Program-made: the position numbers and the translations under genes
Notes under the pieces: model-generated
Database searches by the model: none
Told to the model about the DNA's origin: nothing
Seen by the model: only the letters and a program-made list of their open reading frames with translations
Assembly (NCBI GenBank): GCA_964579675.1
Contig: CAZOIA010000177.1
Location: 1-11,463 of the forward strand
DNA from: CAZOIA01 sp964579675
Lineage (GTDB): Bacteria > Planctomycetota > Phycisphaerae > UBA1845 > PWPN01
Direction: 5' to 3'
DNA length: 11,463 nucleotides
Shown: piece after piece, positions 5,075 to 11,463 of the stretch
Layout of the letters: the number at the start of each line of letters is the position of its first letter
How positions within the stretch are numbered: position 1 is the stretch's first letter

Positions 5075-6346
5075 ATGAGTCGGAACAAGTGCACAGAACG
5101 CGTTCCGGAGGATACGGCGACCCTAACGCGGCGCAAATTCGTGAGCTCGTCCCTGACTGCGGCAGCGCTGCCCCTGATTCAGGGAGGTGAAGGTCTCGGG
5201 CGCGAGATCGCCTCCACGGAGAGTCAGCCGGCCGGGGTCAAACGTCGGATTAAGCTCGGGGTCGTGGGCTGCGGTGGCCGAGGGGCCTGGATTGCCAAGC
5301 TGTTCCAGAGGCATGGGGGCTATGAAGTGTTCGCGGTCGGGGACTACTTCCAGGCGGTCGCTGATGCTTGCGGGCAAGACCTGGGCGTTGACGGTGCTCG
5401 ACGGTTCTCCGGCCTGTCTGCGTACAAGAAGGTGCTGGACACTGGCGTAGAAGCCGTCGCCCTCGAAACGCCTCCGTATTGCTTCCCCGAGCACGCCCGC
5501 GCCGCCGTGGAGACCGGAATCCACGTGTTCATGGCCAAGCCGGTTGCCGTCGACGTGCCGGGCTGCCTGGAGATTGAGGCAGCCGCCCGAAGGGCTACGG
5601 CCAAGGGCCTTTGTTTCCTCATGGACTACCAGATCCCCACCGATCCGCATAACGTCGAGGTCGTTAAACGGATCCACTCTGGCCAGATCGGGCGGCTGGC
5701 TATCTTGCACAGCTACTACCTGGCCGGGTCCTTCCCAGACCCAGCGAAGACCGCCACGTGCGAGAGCCGACTGCAGCACTTGATCTGGTGCAACGACGTG
5801 GCCATCGGTGGCGGATATCACGTGAACGCCTGCATTCATGCCGTGGATGCAGCCCTCTGGGTTGCCGGCGAGCGGCCGATCAGTGCGACGGGCGCTTCCC
5901 GCACCGGCCGGGCTGATCCCCACGGTGACAGTCATGACGTCTTCGGGATTGTCTACGAGTTCGCAAACGGCCTGATCCTCAACCACCGGGCCAAGCACCT
6001 GCGCAATCACTCGGAGGGCTTTCGGTGCGGATGCGCGGTTCACGGCGATACGGGCTGTGCCGAGATTGCGTACGGGGGCAAGGCCGAGCTTCGACGCGCG
6101 GCGGCGCCTTACAGCGACGAGGTGGTGAAACTGTACGAAGCCGGCGCAGTGCGGAACATTGCGACCTTCTACAGGAATGCCACGGAAGGCGACGCCCGCA
6201 ACCCGACTGTCCGCCGCGCGGTGGACAGTGCCCTCACCACGATCCTCGGCCGAGAAGCGGCCCTACACAGGTCCAAACTGACGTGGGAGCAGCTGCTCAA
6301 CGACAACAAACGGCTCGACGTGGACTTGACCGGGCTGGCGCCGTGA
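5075..6346 (+). CDS. Tat-exported Gfo/Idh/MocA family oxidoreductase
   Basis: A 423-residue NAD(P)-dependent sugar or polyol oxidoreductase. The N-terminus carries a twin-arginine signal, TRRKFVSSSLTAAALPL (18-34), with a long polar n-region. The Rossmann domain follows: KLGVVGCGGRGAWI (60-73), with the glycine-rich dinucleotide loop at 65-70. An acidic residue (VGD, Asp90) ends the second strand. The usual EKP motif is AKP (154-156), keeping the catalytic-region Lys155 but not the Glu. The C-terminal alpha/beta domain contains GGGYHVNACIHAVDAALWV, with the His-x3-D/H pattern typical of the family. The start is ATG 5075, with AGGAGG (5062-5067) 7 bases upstream. Tat export fits a protein folded around its cofactor in the cytoplasm. 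It is the first gene of a probable operon with the isomerase-like gene 156 bases downstream. The substrate cannot be read from the sequence. Confidence 0.94.
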   Translation: MSRNKCTERVPEDTATLTRRKFVSSSLTAAALPLIQGGEGLGREIASTESQPAGVKRRIKLGVVGCGGRGAWIAKLFQRHGGYEVFAVGDYFQAVADACGQDLGVDGARRFSGLSAYKKVLDTGVEAVALETPPYCFPEHARAAVETGIHVFMAKPVAVDVPGCLEIEAAARRATAKGLCFLMDYQIPTDPHNVEVVKRIHSGQIGRLAILHSYYLAGSFPDPAKTATCESRLQHLIWCNDVAIGGGYHVNACIHAVDAALWVAGERPISATGASRTGRADPHGDSHDVFGIVYEFANGLILNHRAKHLRNHSEGFRCGCAVHGDTGCAEIAYGGKAELRRAAAPYSDEVVKLYEAGAVRNIATFYRNATEGDARNPTVRRAVDSALTTILGREAALHRSKLTWEQLLNDNKRLDVDLTGLAP

Positions 6347-6502
6347 TTGGCCTCCGCTGTGCAAGCTATCACCCGCGGCCGGGCGACCCGCCAGAGGCCA
6401 AAGTACAATGGCCTTGAGTGGACCTGGACCTGGGTTCTCCCTTTTTTCTGTATTCCCGGTTATCATGCACGCAATCTAGTTTCCGTACCGGAGGACAACG
6501 CC

Positions 6503-7993
6503 GTGTGTGAATCATGCTCATCACGTGGCCTGGACCGCCGCGAGTTCCTGGCCGCTGCCGGCGCTCTGGGGGCCATTGGACTTGTTCCCAAGGCCGTAGC
6601 CGACGAGGCGGCCGCCACCCTCGCCCTTCCCTTGGTCAAGAACGACAAGCAGCCGGCAAGAGTGCTCGTCGCCTTTCTCTATCCTCCGGCCGACGTGGTC
6701 AACGAGGGCAAGATGGAGGATAGTTGGCGGGTGTACAACTGGTTCACCTGGCCGGGCAACCAATTCGAGCCGGAGCAGCAGGAGCGCAAGTTCACGGCGA
6801 AGATCAAAGCTATCGCGGAGACGGTCGGAATGACTGTCGAATTCCAGCCGAACGCCATCTACCAGGAGGCCAAGGTCAAGGAATTCATCGAGACGGCCAA
6901 GGCGGCCAGGCCCGACGCCGTTTTGATCGTCAACTTCTGGAATACCTTCTCCAAGTGGTCCTTCCAGATGGCGACGGAATCGGCGGCCCCGACAGCGATC
7001 GTTTACCACCCTGTGGGCTCGAACCACCAGTTGCCGCCGGACTACCTGCGCAATGCGGAAGGAGTCTACTACATCCACTCGATCGAGAACTGGGACGAGA
7101 TAGAACGGGGCCTACGTGCCGTGCACGCCAGGAGGATGCTTGCCCAGAGCCGGCTGCTGCGCATCTCCGGGCAAACCAAGTCGCCCGTGCAAACCCGGGA
7201 ACAACGGCTCGAGGTCAGCGTCGTCGCAGCACCGGCCGAGGAGTTCAATGCGATGTTCGACAGCATCGCGGTGAACGATGCCCTCGTGCGGGAAGCCCAG
7301 CAGGTCAAGAAGAACGCCGAGCGGGTGATGAACGTAACCGACGAATACTTTGTCGAGGCGATGCGGGCTCATCGTGCTGTCGGGCGGATGATGGAGCGTT
7401 ACGGGGCCGACGCGATCACCATCGAGTGCCTGCAGCTCAAGCACCGCAAGCCCTGCATCAGCTTCGCGAAGAACAACGGGGCCCTCGTCCCCTGCGGCTG
7501 CGAGAACGATCTCAACGCGACGCTGACGCTCATGCTAGGGCGGTGGCTGCTGGATCGGGCTGGCTTCCAACACAACCCGGAGTTCGATACCAGCGAGAAT
7601 CGCTACTTCGGCGCCCACTGCACCTGCGCCTGGAAGCTGCACGGTCCGCAAGCGGCCTCCCAGCCTTACCTCGTGAGGCCGTTCTTCCACCAGTTGCCCA
7701 AGACGCCCGCCCTCGATGTGCAATGGACGCCCGGCGAGCCGGTCATGGTCGCCAAGTATCACAGCGGGAAGGACACGCTCTGCTGCTGGACGGGCAAGGT
7801 CATCGAGTCACCGACTTCGCCTCCGACCGGCGGCTGCGCGACGCGGGTGCTGGTGGAGATCGACCGCGTGGATGACGTATGCAAGATCTACCCCGGCCCG
7901 CACCCGATCCTGTTCTGCGGCGACCGCGGCGAGGCCAGGCGCTTCAGAGCTTTTGCCAGGATGTACCGACTGAAGCTGGAAGGCAACGCGTAG
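6503..7993 (+). CDS. L-fucose-isomerase-like protein with Tat signal
   Basis: A 496-residue protein from GTG 6503. The start is set by GGAGGA (6490-6495), 7 bases upstream, and by the Tat signal LDRREFLAAAGALGAIGL (10-27), which would be buried if the frame were begun at 6347. The mature part resembles the FucI/AraA superfamily. Its C-terminal active-site region has ITIECLQ (Glu308), then CGCENDLNATLTLMLGRWLL with the Glu334/Asp336 region, then FGAHCTCAWKLHGP (His372). These are the expected metal-binding and acid-base positions. Cysteines are common in this part (CGCE, CTC, LCCW). Family members interconvert aldoses and ketoses in the cytoplasm, so an exported member is unusual. The substrate is not known, and it may have changed activity. 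It follows the Gfo/Idh/MocA gene on the same strand, suggesting a shared sugar pathway outside the cytoplasm. Nothing notable was found in 7994-8205. Confidence 0.9.
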   Translation: MCESCSSRGLDRREFLAAAGALGAIGLVPKAVADEAAATLALPLVKNDKQPARVLVAFLYPPADVVNEGKMEDSWRVYNWFTWPGNQFEPEQQERKFTAKIKAIAETVGMTVEFQPNAIYQEAKVKEFIETAKAARPDAVLIVNFWNTFSKWSFQMATESAAPTAIVYHPVGSNHQLPPDYLRNAEGVYYIHSIENWDEIERGLRAVHARRMLAQSRLLRISGQTKSPVQTREQRLEVSVVAAPAEEFNAMFDSIAVNDALVREAQQVKKNAERVMNVTDEYFVEAMRAHRAVGRMMERYGADAITIECLQLKHRKPCISFAKNNGALVPCGCENDLNATLTLMLGRWLLDRAGFQHNPEFDTSENRYFGAHCTCAWKLHGPQAASQPYLVRPFFHQLPKTPALDVQWTPGEPVMVAKYHSGKDTLCCWTGKVIESPTSPPTGGCATRVLVEIDRVDDVCKIYPGPHPILFCGDRGEARRFRAFARMYRLKLEGNA

Positions 7994-8205
7994 CACGAAA
8001 CAGGCAGAGGGAGAACGGCGAACAGGATTGACACAGATCCCGTAGCCGGTCGCGCAGCGCTCCGCTTCCGCCACCGACTATGCGGTCGTTCTATGAGATT
8101 CGCACGACGTTTTCGAGGTCCAACTTCACGACCGGAGCTTGCTGACCTTCCTCTCCCAAATCGGTTGGCGCCTCAGGTCGCCTTCGGATCGCGCCATCGG
8201 GCAAG

Positions 8206-8532
8206 GTGCGAGACCAGTCATTGACCGCTTACCGGGACGACCTGTTTCCCACGAGCCGGTTTCGGATGGCTTACGATGCCCTGAAGCAAACCCACGGTGT
8301 CAGCGGGAACCGGGAATATCTGGGGATTCTGTACCTGGCGGCGCGGGAGACGGAAACGGGGGTAGACGAGGCCCTGCGGCATTTGCTGAAGGAAGGTCGT
8401 CCGATCACCGCGAAGGGAGTCAAGGCCCTGGTTGGCCGCCATCAAGAGATTCCCCCCGTCACCGAGGTCACGGTGGAGCCGGTGGATCTGACCGGCTACG
8501 ACGAACTGGTCACGGACCGGGAGGTGGCCTGA
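8206..8532 (+). pseudogene. istA: IstA transposase, C-terminal fragment
   Basis: About 108 residues remain of an enzyme that normally has 400-520. The text FRMAYDALKQTHGVSGNREY (19-38), LGILYLAARETETGVDEAL (39-57) and HLLKEGRPITAKGVKAL is the typical helical C-terminal region of IS21 IstA. The catalytic DDE core and N-terminal helix-turn-helix are missing, so it is inactive. The frame is open from 8146, but family-like sequence is clear only from about 8215; GTG 8206 is a formal, not a natural start. The stop TGA overlaps the istB start as TGATG. Confidence 0.85.
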
Positions 8533-8678
8533 TGAAACCACCACGCGACGAGAAAGCCGCCCTGGTCGATTACCTGCGGGAACTGCACCTGCCCACGATG
8601 CGGAGCTGCTTCGAGGAACTCGCCCGCCAGGCCGAGCAGGAGACGTTGAGCTACGAACGGTACCTGCTCACGCTGAGC
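8532..8678 (+). pseudogene. istB: IstB ATPase helper, N-terminal fragment
   Basis: From ATG 8532 the first 49 codons read as IstB: MKPPRDEKAALVDYLRELHL (1-20), PTMRSCFEELARQAEQETLS (21-40) and YERYLLTLS (41-49). This is the N-terminal helical region that precedes the AAA+ domain. After residue 49 the frame runs on but the sequence is antisense to the neighbouring secreted-protein gene, so the real element ends there. The Walker A and B motifs of the roughly 250-residue parent are absent. In intact elements IstB hydrolyses ATP to choose targets for IstA. Confidence 0.85.
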
Positions 8679-9555
8679 CATGAGCCGATTGTCGGGAGAC
8701 TGCTTGTCAGGGAACCACGGAGACCAGCCGAGCGCACAGGGGCATCCGAACGGTTTGCCACCCCAGGGTTCGTAGTAGACGCCGAAGGGTTTGCCGTACT
8801 GACGGGCCGCACCGCGGACACAAGCGATCTGCAGCGCCGTCAGCGGGACCTGGTTGCCGATCTCGGCCATGACATTCTTGGCACCGAGCCGCAGGGCCGT
8901 GTGATACAATTGCACGTATCCATTGACCGCCATCACCTGGCCGTTTGTACGGTCGACGAGCCGGCGGAAGTAGCCCTCGAGATATCGGTTCACGTCGGCA
9001 AGCGAGGCGAGCGGCGCGAACAGTCCCTGGTACGCATCATAAGCGCCACCCGAGAAGAAAGGGTACTCTACGCGGCCCTCGTAGGCACCGAAGCTCTCCC
9101 GACCGAAGGAAAGTCCCTGGCTGGATCAGAAGCTTCTGAATGCGCTTGTAGTCATGGATCGGCGAGTTGCCCCATTCATGGACCTGGAAGCCCAGGAACC
9201 TCGGATCATCCTCAAGCTGTTCAGCGATACTCCCAATCCCATCGACGCTCTGATAGGGCATGCCTCCCGTGATGCGGTCGATGTAGTACGGGCGGTTCGA
9301 TTTCCTGGCGCGCTCCAGAAGAGGATTGGCGTTCCATCTCTCCGAGAAAGGGCGAGTGTCAAGCCCGGTGTTGTGCAGTCGGAGGCCATAGTTGAGGAGC
9401 ATTCCGTGGCGGCGCAGGCCTTCTATGAAGGCGGGGTGCGCATGGAAGAGGACAGTAAAACCGGGCGTCCCGGTGAAGCAGGAGGTTGGGGAGTCTGCAA
9501 GGGCTGCGCCCGCAAAGCACAAGGCAACGCAGCAAGCTCGCCATTGCCGTCTCAT
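8679..9555 (-). pseudogene. secreted TIM-barrel-like (glycoside-hydrolase-like) protein, frameshifted and truncated
   Basis: ATG 9555 opens a signal peptide, MRRQWRACCVALCFAGAALA (1-20), then PGFTVLFHAHPAFIEGLRRH, RPYYIDRITGGMPYQ and FLGFQVHEWGNSPIHDYKRI. After KLLIQPG the frame fails and would end at 9037. Coherent protein resumes one frame over with FGRESFGAYEGRVEYPF and FSGGAYDAYQGLFAPL, then continues (for example NVMAEIGNQVPLTAL and GVYYEPWGGKPFGCP) to the IS21 break at 8679. Removing one G of the GGG at 9115-9117 (complement) would restore the frame, giving IQPG-LSFGRES. So the gene has one frameshift and has lost its 3' end; about 290 codons remain. The acidic/aromatic motifs (HEWGN, AEIGN, YYEPWGG) suggest a glycosidase-type barrel, but I cannot name the family. 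The ribosome binding site at 9555 is weak; TTG 9582 is an alternative. It follows the esterase gene by 129 bases on the same strand. Confidence 0.72.
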
Positions 9556-9684
9556 TGCGAAAACTGCCTTCGGGTACAGCAACGTGCTTCAGGCCCGTAG
9601 CCTCTGGGCCGCTTTCCCGGCTCACGCTCCAGAAGGACATGGGCGGCTTGGCCGTCTGCCGCCCACAAACGCGAACCGCTCGCT

Positions 9685-10689
9685 TCAATGTTCCTTGCTG
9701 TCGATGCGATCTGGCAATCCAAGCTCGCGCAGCCACGCGACGCAGAGTCCGGGCCAGTTGGCTACCGGATCACCCTTCTTGCCGAGGCCAAAGCCGTGCG
9801 GACCCTTGGCGAAGATGTGCATCTCTGCCGGCACCTTCGCCTTTCGCAAGGCGAGGAAGAAAGACATGCTGTTTTCGCACGGCACACCCGTATCCTCGTC
9901 GGTATGCACCAGGAAAGTCGGAGGCGTCTCGGAGGTGACCTGCTTTTCGTTCGAGAGGTTCGCCACGAGGGCCTTGTCGGGATTGCTCCCCAGCAGGTTC
10001 TTCTTCGATCCCTGGTGGGTGAACGGTTCGGCAAACGAAATCACCGGGTAGATCAGGATCATGAAGTCCGGCCGGCAGCTCGCGCGGTCGATCGGATCGT
10101 CAGCGTCGGCCTGACCTTTGTCGAAGTGCGTGCCGACGGTCGATGCCAGGTGGCCCCCCGCGGAGAAGCCCAGAATCCCGATCCGTTGAGGATCGACATT
10201 CCATTCCCTGGCCCGACTTCGGACCACGCGGATGGCCCGCTGAGCATCCTGCAGGGGGGCGGGATGACCGTAACCATTCCCCCGATGGCGATACTTCAGG
10301 ATGAAGCCGGCTATCCCGTTCGCGCTGAGCCACCGGGCGACCTGGTGCCCTTCGTGGTGCATGGCCAGGTTGCCGTAGCCGCCGCCGGGACAGATGACCA
10401 CCCCTGTGCCCGTGGCCTCGCCTTTCGGGGGCAGATAGACGGTGAGTGTTGGTTTGTCGCCCTCTTCGTCGCCCCTGGCTCCGGGAGCGCCGTGGGGCCA
10501 GAGCAGTTCGACTTCGGGCTGGCCAGCAAAGGCGGAGGCGGACGACATGCAAAGAGCTATGGCCCATAGCATGGGCGATAAACGGGAAACGTCCCGTCGA
10601 TGCTGGGCGGAGGCACGTTTTGTGACACCCGTCTCCTTTCGGGACAGGCAGCAGATTCCATCCTTGAGGACGGTGGCGAGACTGGGCAT
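9685..10689 (-). CDS. secreted alpha/beta-hydrolase, acetyl-xylan/feruloyl esterase (BD-FAE) type
   Basis: A 334-residue serine hydrolase. A long basic n-region is followed by the hydrophobic signal segment MLWAIALCMSSASAFA (40-55), after which cleavage is likely. The oxyanion-hole strand is VVICPGGGYG (97-106). The nucleophile elbow is GFSAGGH (174-180), with Ser176. The acid is in HTDEDTG (262-268), Asp264 or Asp266. The catalytic His298 is in KGPHGFG (295-301). All three triad members are in order and spacing, so it should be active. Relatives remove acyl groups from plant or algal polysaccharides and sugars; the substrate here is inferred only from the family. ATG 10689 is well supported by AAGGAG (10696-10701), 6 bases upstream; Met40 is a possible but unneeded alternative. 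It lies downstream of the NanA-type gene and upstream of the broken secreted-protein gene, likely one catabolic set. Confidence 0.93.
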   Translation of the reverse strand: MPSLATVLKDGICCLSRKETGVTKRASAQHRRDVSRLSPMLWAIALCMSSASAFAGQPEVELLWPHGAPGARGDEEGDKPTLTVYLPPKGEATGTGVVICPGGGYGNLAMHHEGHQVARWLSANGIAGFILKYRHRGNGYGHPAPLQDAQRAIRVVRSRAREWNVDPQRIGILGFSAGGHLASTVGTHFDKGQADADDPIDRASCRPDFMILIYPVISFAEPFTHQGSKKNLLGSNPDKALVANLSNEKQVTSETPPTFLVHTDEDTGVPCENSMSFFLALRKAKVPAEMHIFAKGPHGFGLGKKGDPVANWPGLCVAWLRELGLPDRIDSKEH

Positions 10690-10798
10690 GGAAGGCTCCT
10701 TGGAGCCCGAGGGCTCAGCGGCTGCAGCAGCTGGCGACTCCGTCAGCGATCTGTCTGGGCTGCATCATGACGAGCGAAGAACTCGCGGGGTCGTTTTC

Positions 10799-10826
10799 AT
10801 CACATCCAGCAAGTATTGGCTGTCAA
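10799..10826 (-). promoter_or_regulatory. possible promoter of the esterase gene
   Basis: On the minus strand a perfect TTGACA (10826-10821) is followed after 16 bases by TGTGAT (10804-10799), a 4/6 match to TATAAT. The leader to the ATG at 10689 would be about 100 bases. The palindrome TCACGCGTGA (10929-10938) lies further upstream, near the end of the preceding gene. The -35 match is exact but the -10 is weak. If real, the esterase can be expressed apart from the lyase gene. Confidence 0.3.
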
Positions 10827-10953
10827 GTTTGTAAGAGCTCATCCGGATCCCCGCCTGATTGTCCCCATTATGGATCTCGTCGGCTACGTCCCCCAGCTAA
10901 TGCGGCGGATGACTTGCCCACGGAGCGGTCACGCGTGATCGCGTCAGGGCGGC

Positions 10954-11463
10954 CTACTGCGCCCATTCGAAGTAGCCGATCTCGCGAAGGCGACCGCCCA
11001 GTCGCTCGATCTCATCTTTGCCCAGCGGGGTCAGGGGCAGTCGTGGGGGTCCACAGTCCTGGCCGATAAGTTGCATAACCGCCTTCTGGGCTGCCAGCCC
11101 GCCCGCACTGAGAATGCGCCGAATCATCTCAGCGGACCGCATCTGCCACATACGGACCTCATCCATGTTGCCGCGCTCAAACGCCTCGATGATGTGGCGG
11201 TACACCGGCGCGGCATAGTTGTACGTGCTACCCACCGCTCCCCTGGCTCCGGCCGTCAGCCCACATAGCAACATCTCATCCACGCCCCAGAACATGTCGA
11301 GGGTATCGCCCGCCTCTTGGACGCAGGCGAGGTACTCATGCACCGTAGGGGCGGTGTACTTGATTCCCGCGAACGTCGGCAAGCGCTCGCGAGCGATTCG
11401 GATGAAGTCCAAGAGATCGAGACCGACGTTCGTGATGGCGGGGATGTGATAGTAGTAGAATGG
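10954..11463 (-). CDS. dihydrodipicolinate synthase/N-acetylneuraminate lyase family protein, C-terminal part
   Basis: The gene runs off the right edge, so only the last 169 residues are seen, out of roughly 300. The visible part starts PFYYYHIPAITNV, which contains the active-site Tyr of the YYHIP/YNIP motif. The Schiff-base lysine follows in FAGIKYTAPT (31-40, Lys35). Next come DMFWGVDEMLLCGLTAGARG and VGSTYNYAAP, which build the rest of the barrel rim. The helix AAQKAVMQLIGQDCGPPRLP and LTPL near the end are more typical of N-acetylneuraminate lyases (NanA) than of DapA. These enzymes are class I aldolases that split or form 2-keto acids; NanA gives N-acetylmannosamine and pyruvate. The stop TAG is at 10954-10956. 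The downstream esterase starts 264 bases later on the same strand. A sugar-acid aldolase of the same superfamily is an alternative. Confidence 0.92.
   Translation of the reverse strand, partial: PFYYYHIPAITNVGLDLLDFIRIARERLPTFAGIKYTAPTVHEYLACVQEAGDTLDMFWGVDEMLLCGLTAGARGAVGSTYNYAAPVYRHIIEAFERGNMDEVRMWQMRSAEMIRRILSAGGLAAQKAVMQLIGQDCGPPRLPLTPLGKDEIERLGGRLREIGYFEWAQ

Larger units (their letters stand above)
8206..8678 (+). mobile_element. internal fragment of an IS21-family element
   Basis: The fragment holds the last part of istA and the first part of istB in their natural order and one-base overlap, with neither terminal inverted repeat. The right break at about 8678 falls inside istB, and beyond it begins the truncated minus-strand secreted-protein gene. 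The left break lies somewhere about 8150-8215. A fragment with both ends gone implies deletion or recombination after insertion, or a misassembly. Confidence 0.8.

Noticed and set aside
6347..6502. N-terminal extension of the isomerase-like gene
   Set aside because: The frame is open but has no ribosome binding site at 6347, and it would bury the Tat signal. GTG 6503 has GGAGGA at 7 bases.
6724..7875. 383-codon + frame inside the isomerase-like gene, and a 306-codon minus frame under the Gfo/Idh/MocA gene
   Set aside because: Both are long only because of high third-position GC. They have no domain features, while the overlapping frames carry clear family motifs.
8028..8033. TTGACA promoter element after the isomerase-like gene
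   Set aside because: No -10-like hexamer occurs at 15-19 bases downstream, and no intact rightward gene follows.
8139..9272. 377-codon + frame spanning the IS21 fragment and beyond
   Set aside because: It starts out of the istA frame, passes into the istB frame and then reads antisense to the secreted-protein gene. It is a composite, not a gene.
9392..10569. Long + frames opposite the esterase and secreted-protein genes
   Set aside because: They lack motifs and ribosome binding sites; the minus strand has the signal peptides and catalytic motifs.
1..11463. CRISPR arrays, tRNA or rRNA genes
   Set aside because: No regularly spaced direct repeats, no cloverleaf with the TTCGA-type arm, and no rRNA-like conserved stretch was seen by eye on either strand.

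Overview
This window looks like a piece of an uncultured bacterial chromosome of Planctomycetota (PVC) type. That is inferred from family content: Tat-signal Gfo/Idh/MocA and sugar-isomerase-like proteins, a secreted esterase, a NanA-type lyase, and a lysine-rich mini-protein. GC content is moderately high, several starts are GTG or TTG, and gene spacing is loose. No rRNA, tRNA or CRISPR array was seen.

Left part (1-1869): four small genes in loose array. A DUF6132-type membrane protein (179-421), a Lys/Ala-rich 57-residue protein (666-839) and a GIY-YIG nuclease-family protein (905-1168) lie on +. A 41-residue, extremely basic protein beginning MGDKGK lies on - (1493-1618). Between them are two notable inverted repeats (429-522 and 1430-1451) and a possible gene remnant (1211-1405).

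Centre-left (1870-5074): a complete HI0933/BaiN-type flavoprotein is followed by a scar. An IS701/IS4-like transposase that has lost its N-terminus (about 3320-4290) abuts a PIN-domain toxin cut off after 59 codons (4294-4473). The AbrB-type antitoxin gene upstream is intact (4470-4703). A short minus-strand frame on the other side of the scar (3122-3289) may be the tail of another broken gene.

Centre-right (5075-7993): a probable operon of two proteins with Tat signals, a Gfo/Idh/MocA oxidoreductase and an L-fucose-isomerase-like protein. Both have strong ribosome binding sites. Together they suggest sugar oxidation and isomerisation outside the cytoplasm.

Right part (about 8206-11463): an internal fragment of an IS21 element (end of istA, start of istB) is joined to the 3' side of a minus-strand gene set. 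Reading in the direction of transcription, this set is a NanA-type lyase (partial at the window edge), a secreted alpha/beta-hydrolase with a clear GFSAGG nucleophile motif, and a secreted protein gene that is both frameshifted and truncated. The set resembles a carbohydrate or acylated-sugar catabolic cluster.

Overall the window is a mosaic of intact catabolic genes separated by transposon scars. The two scars are the best evidence for recent rearrangement. I found no convincing new multi-gene defence or mobile system. The most interesting points are the paired Tat-exported sugar enzymes, the antitoxin left without a full toxin, and the small lysine-rich genes.
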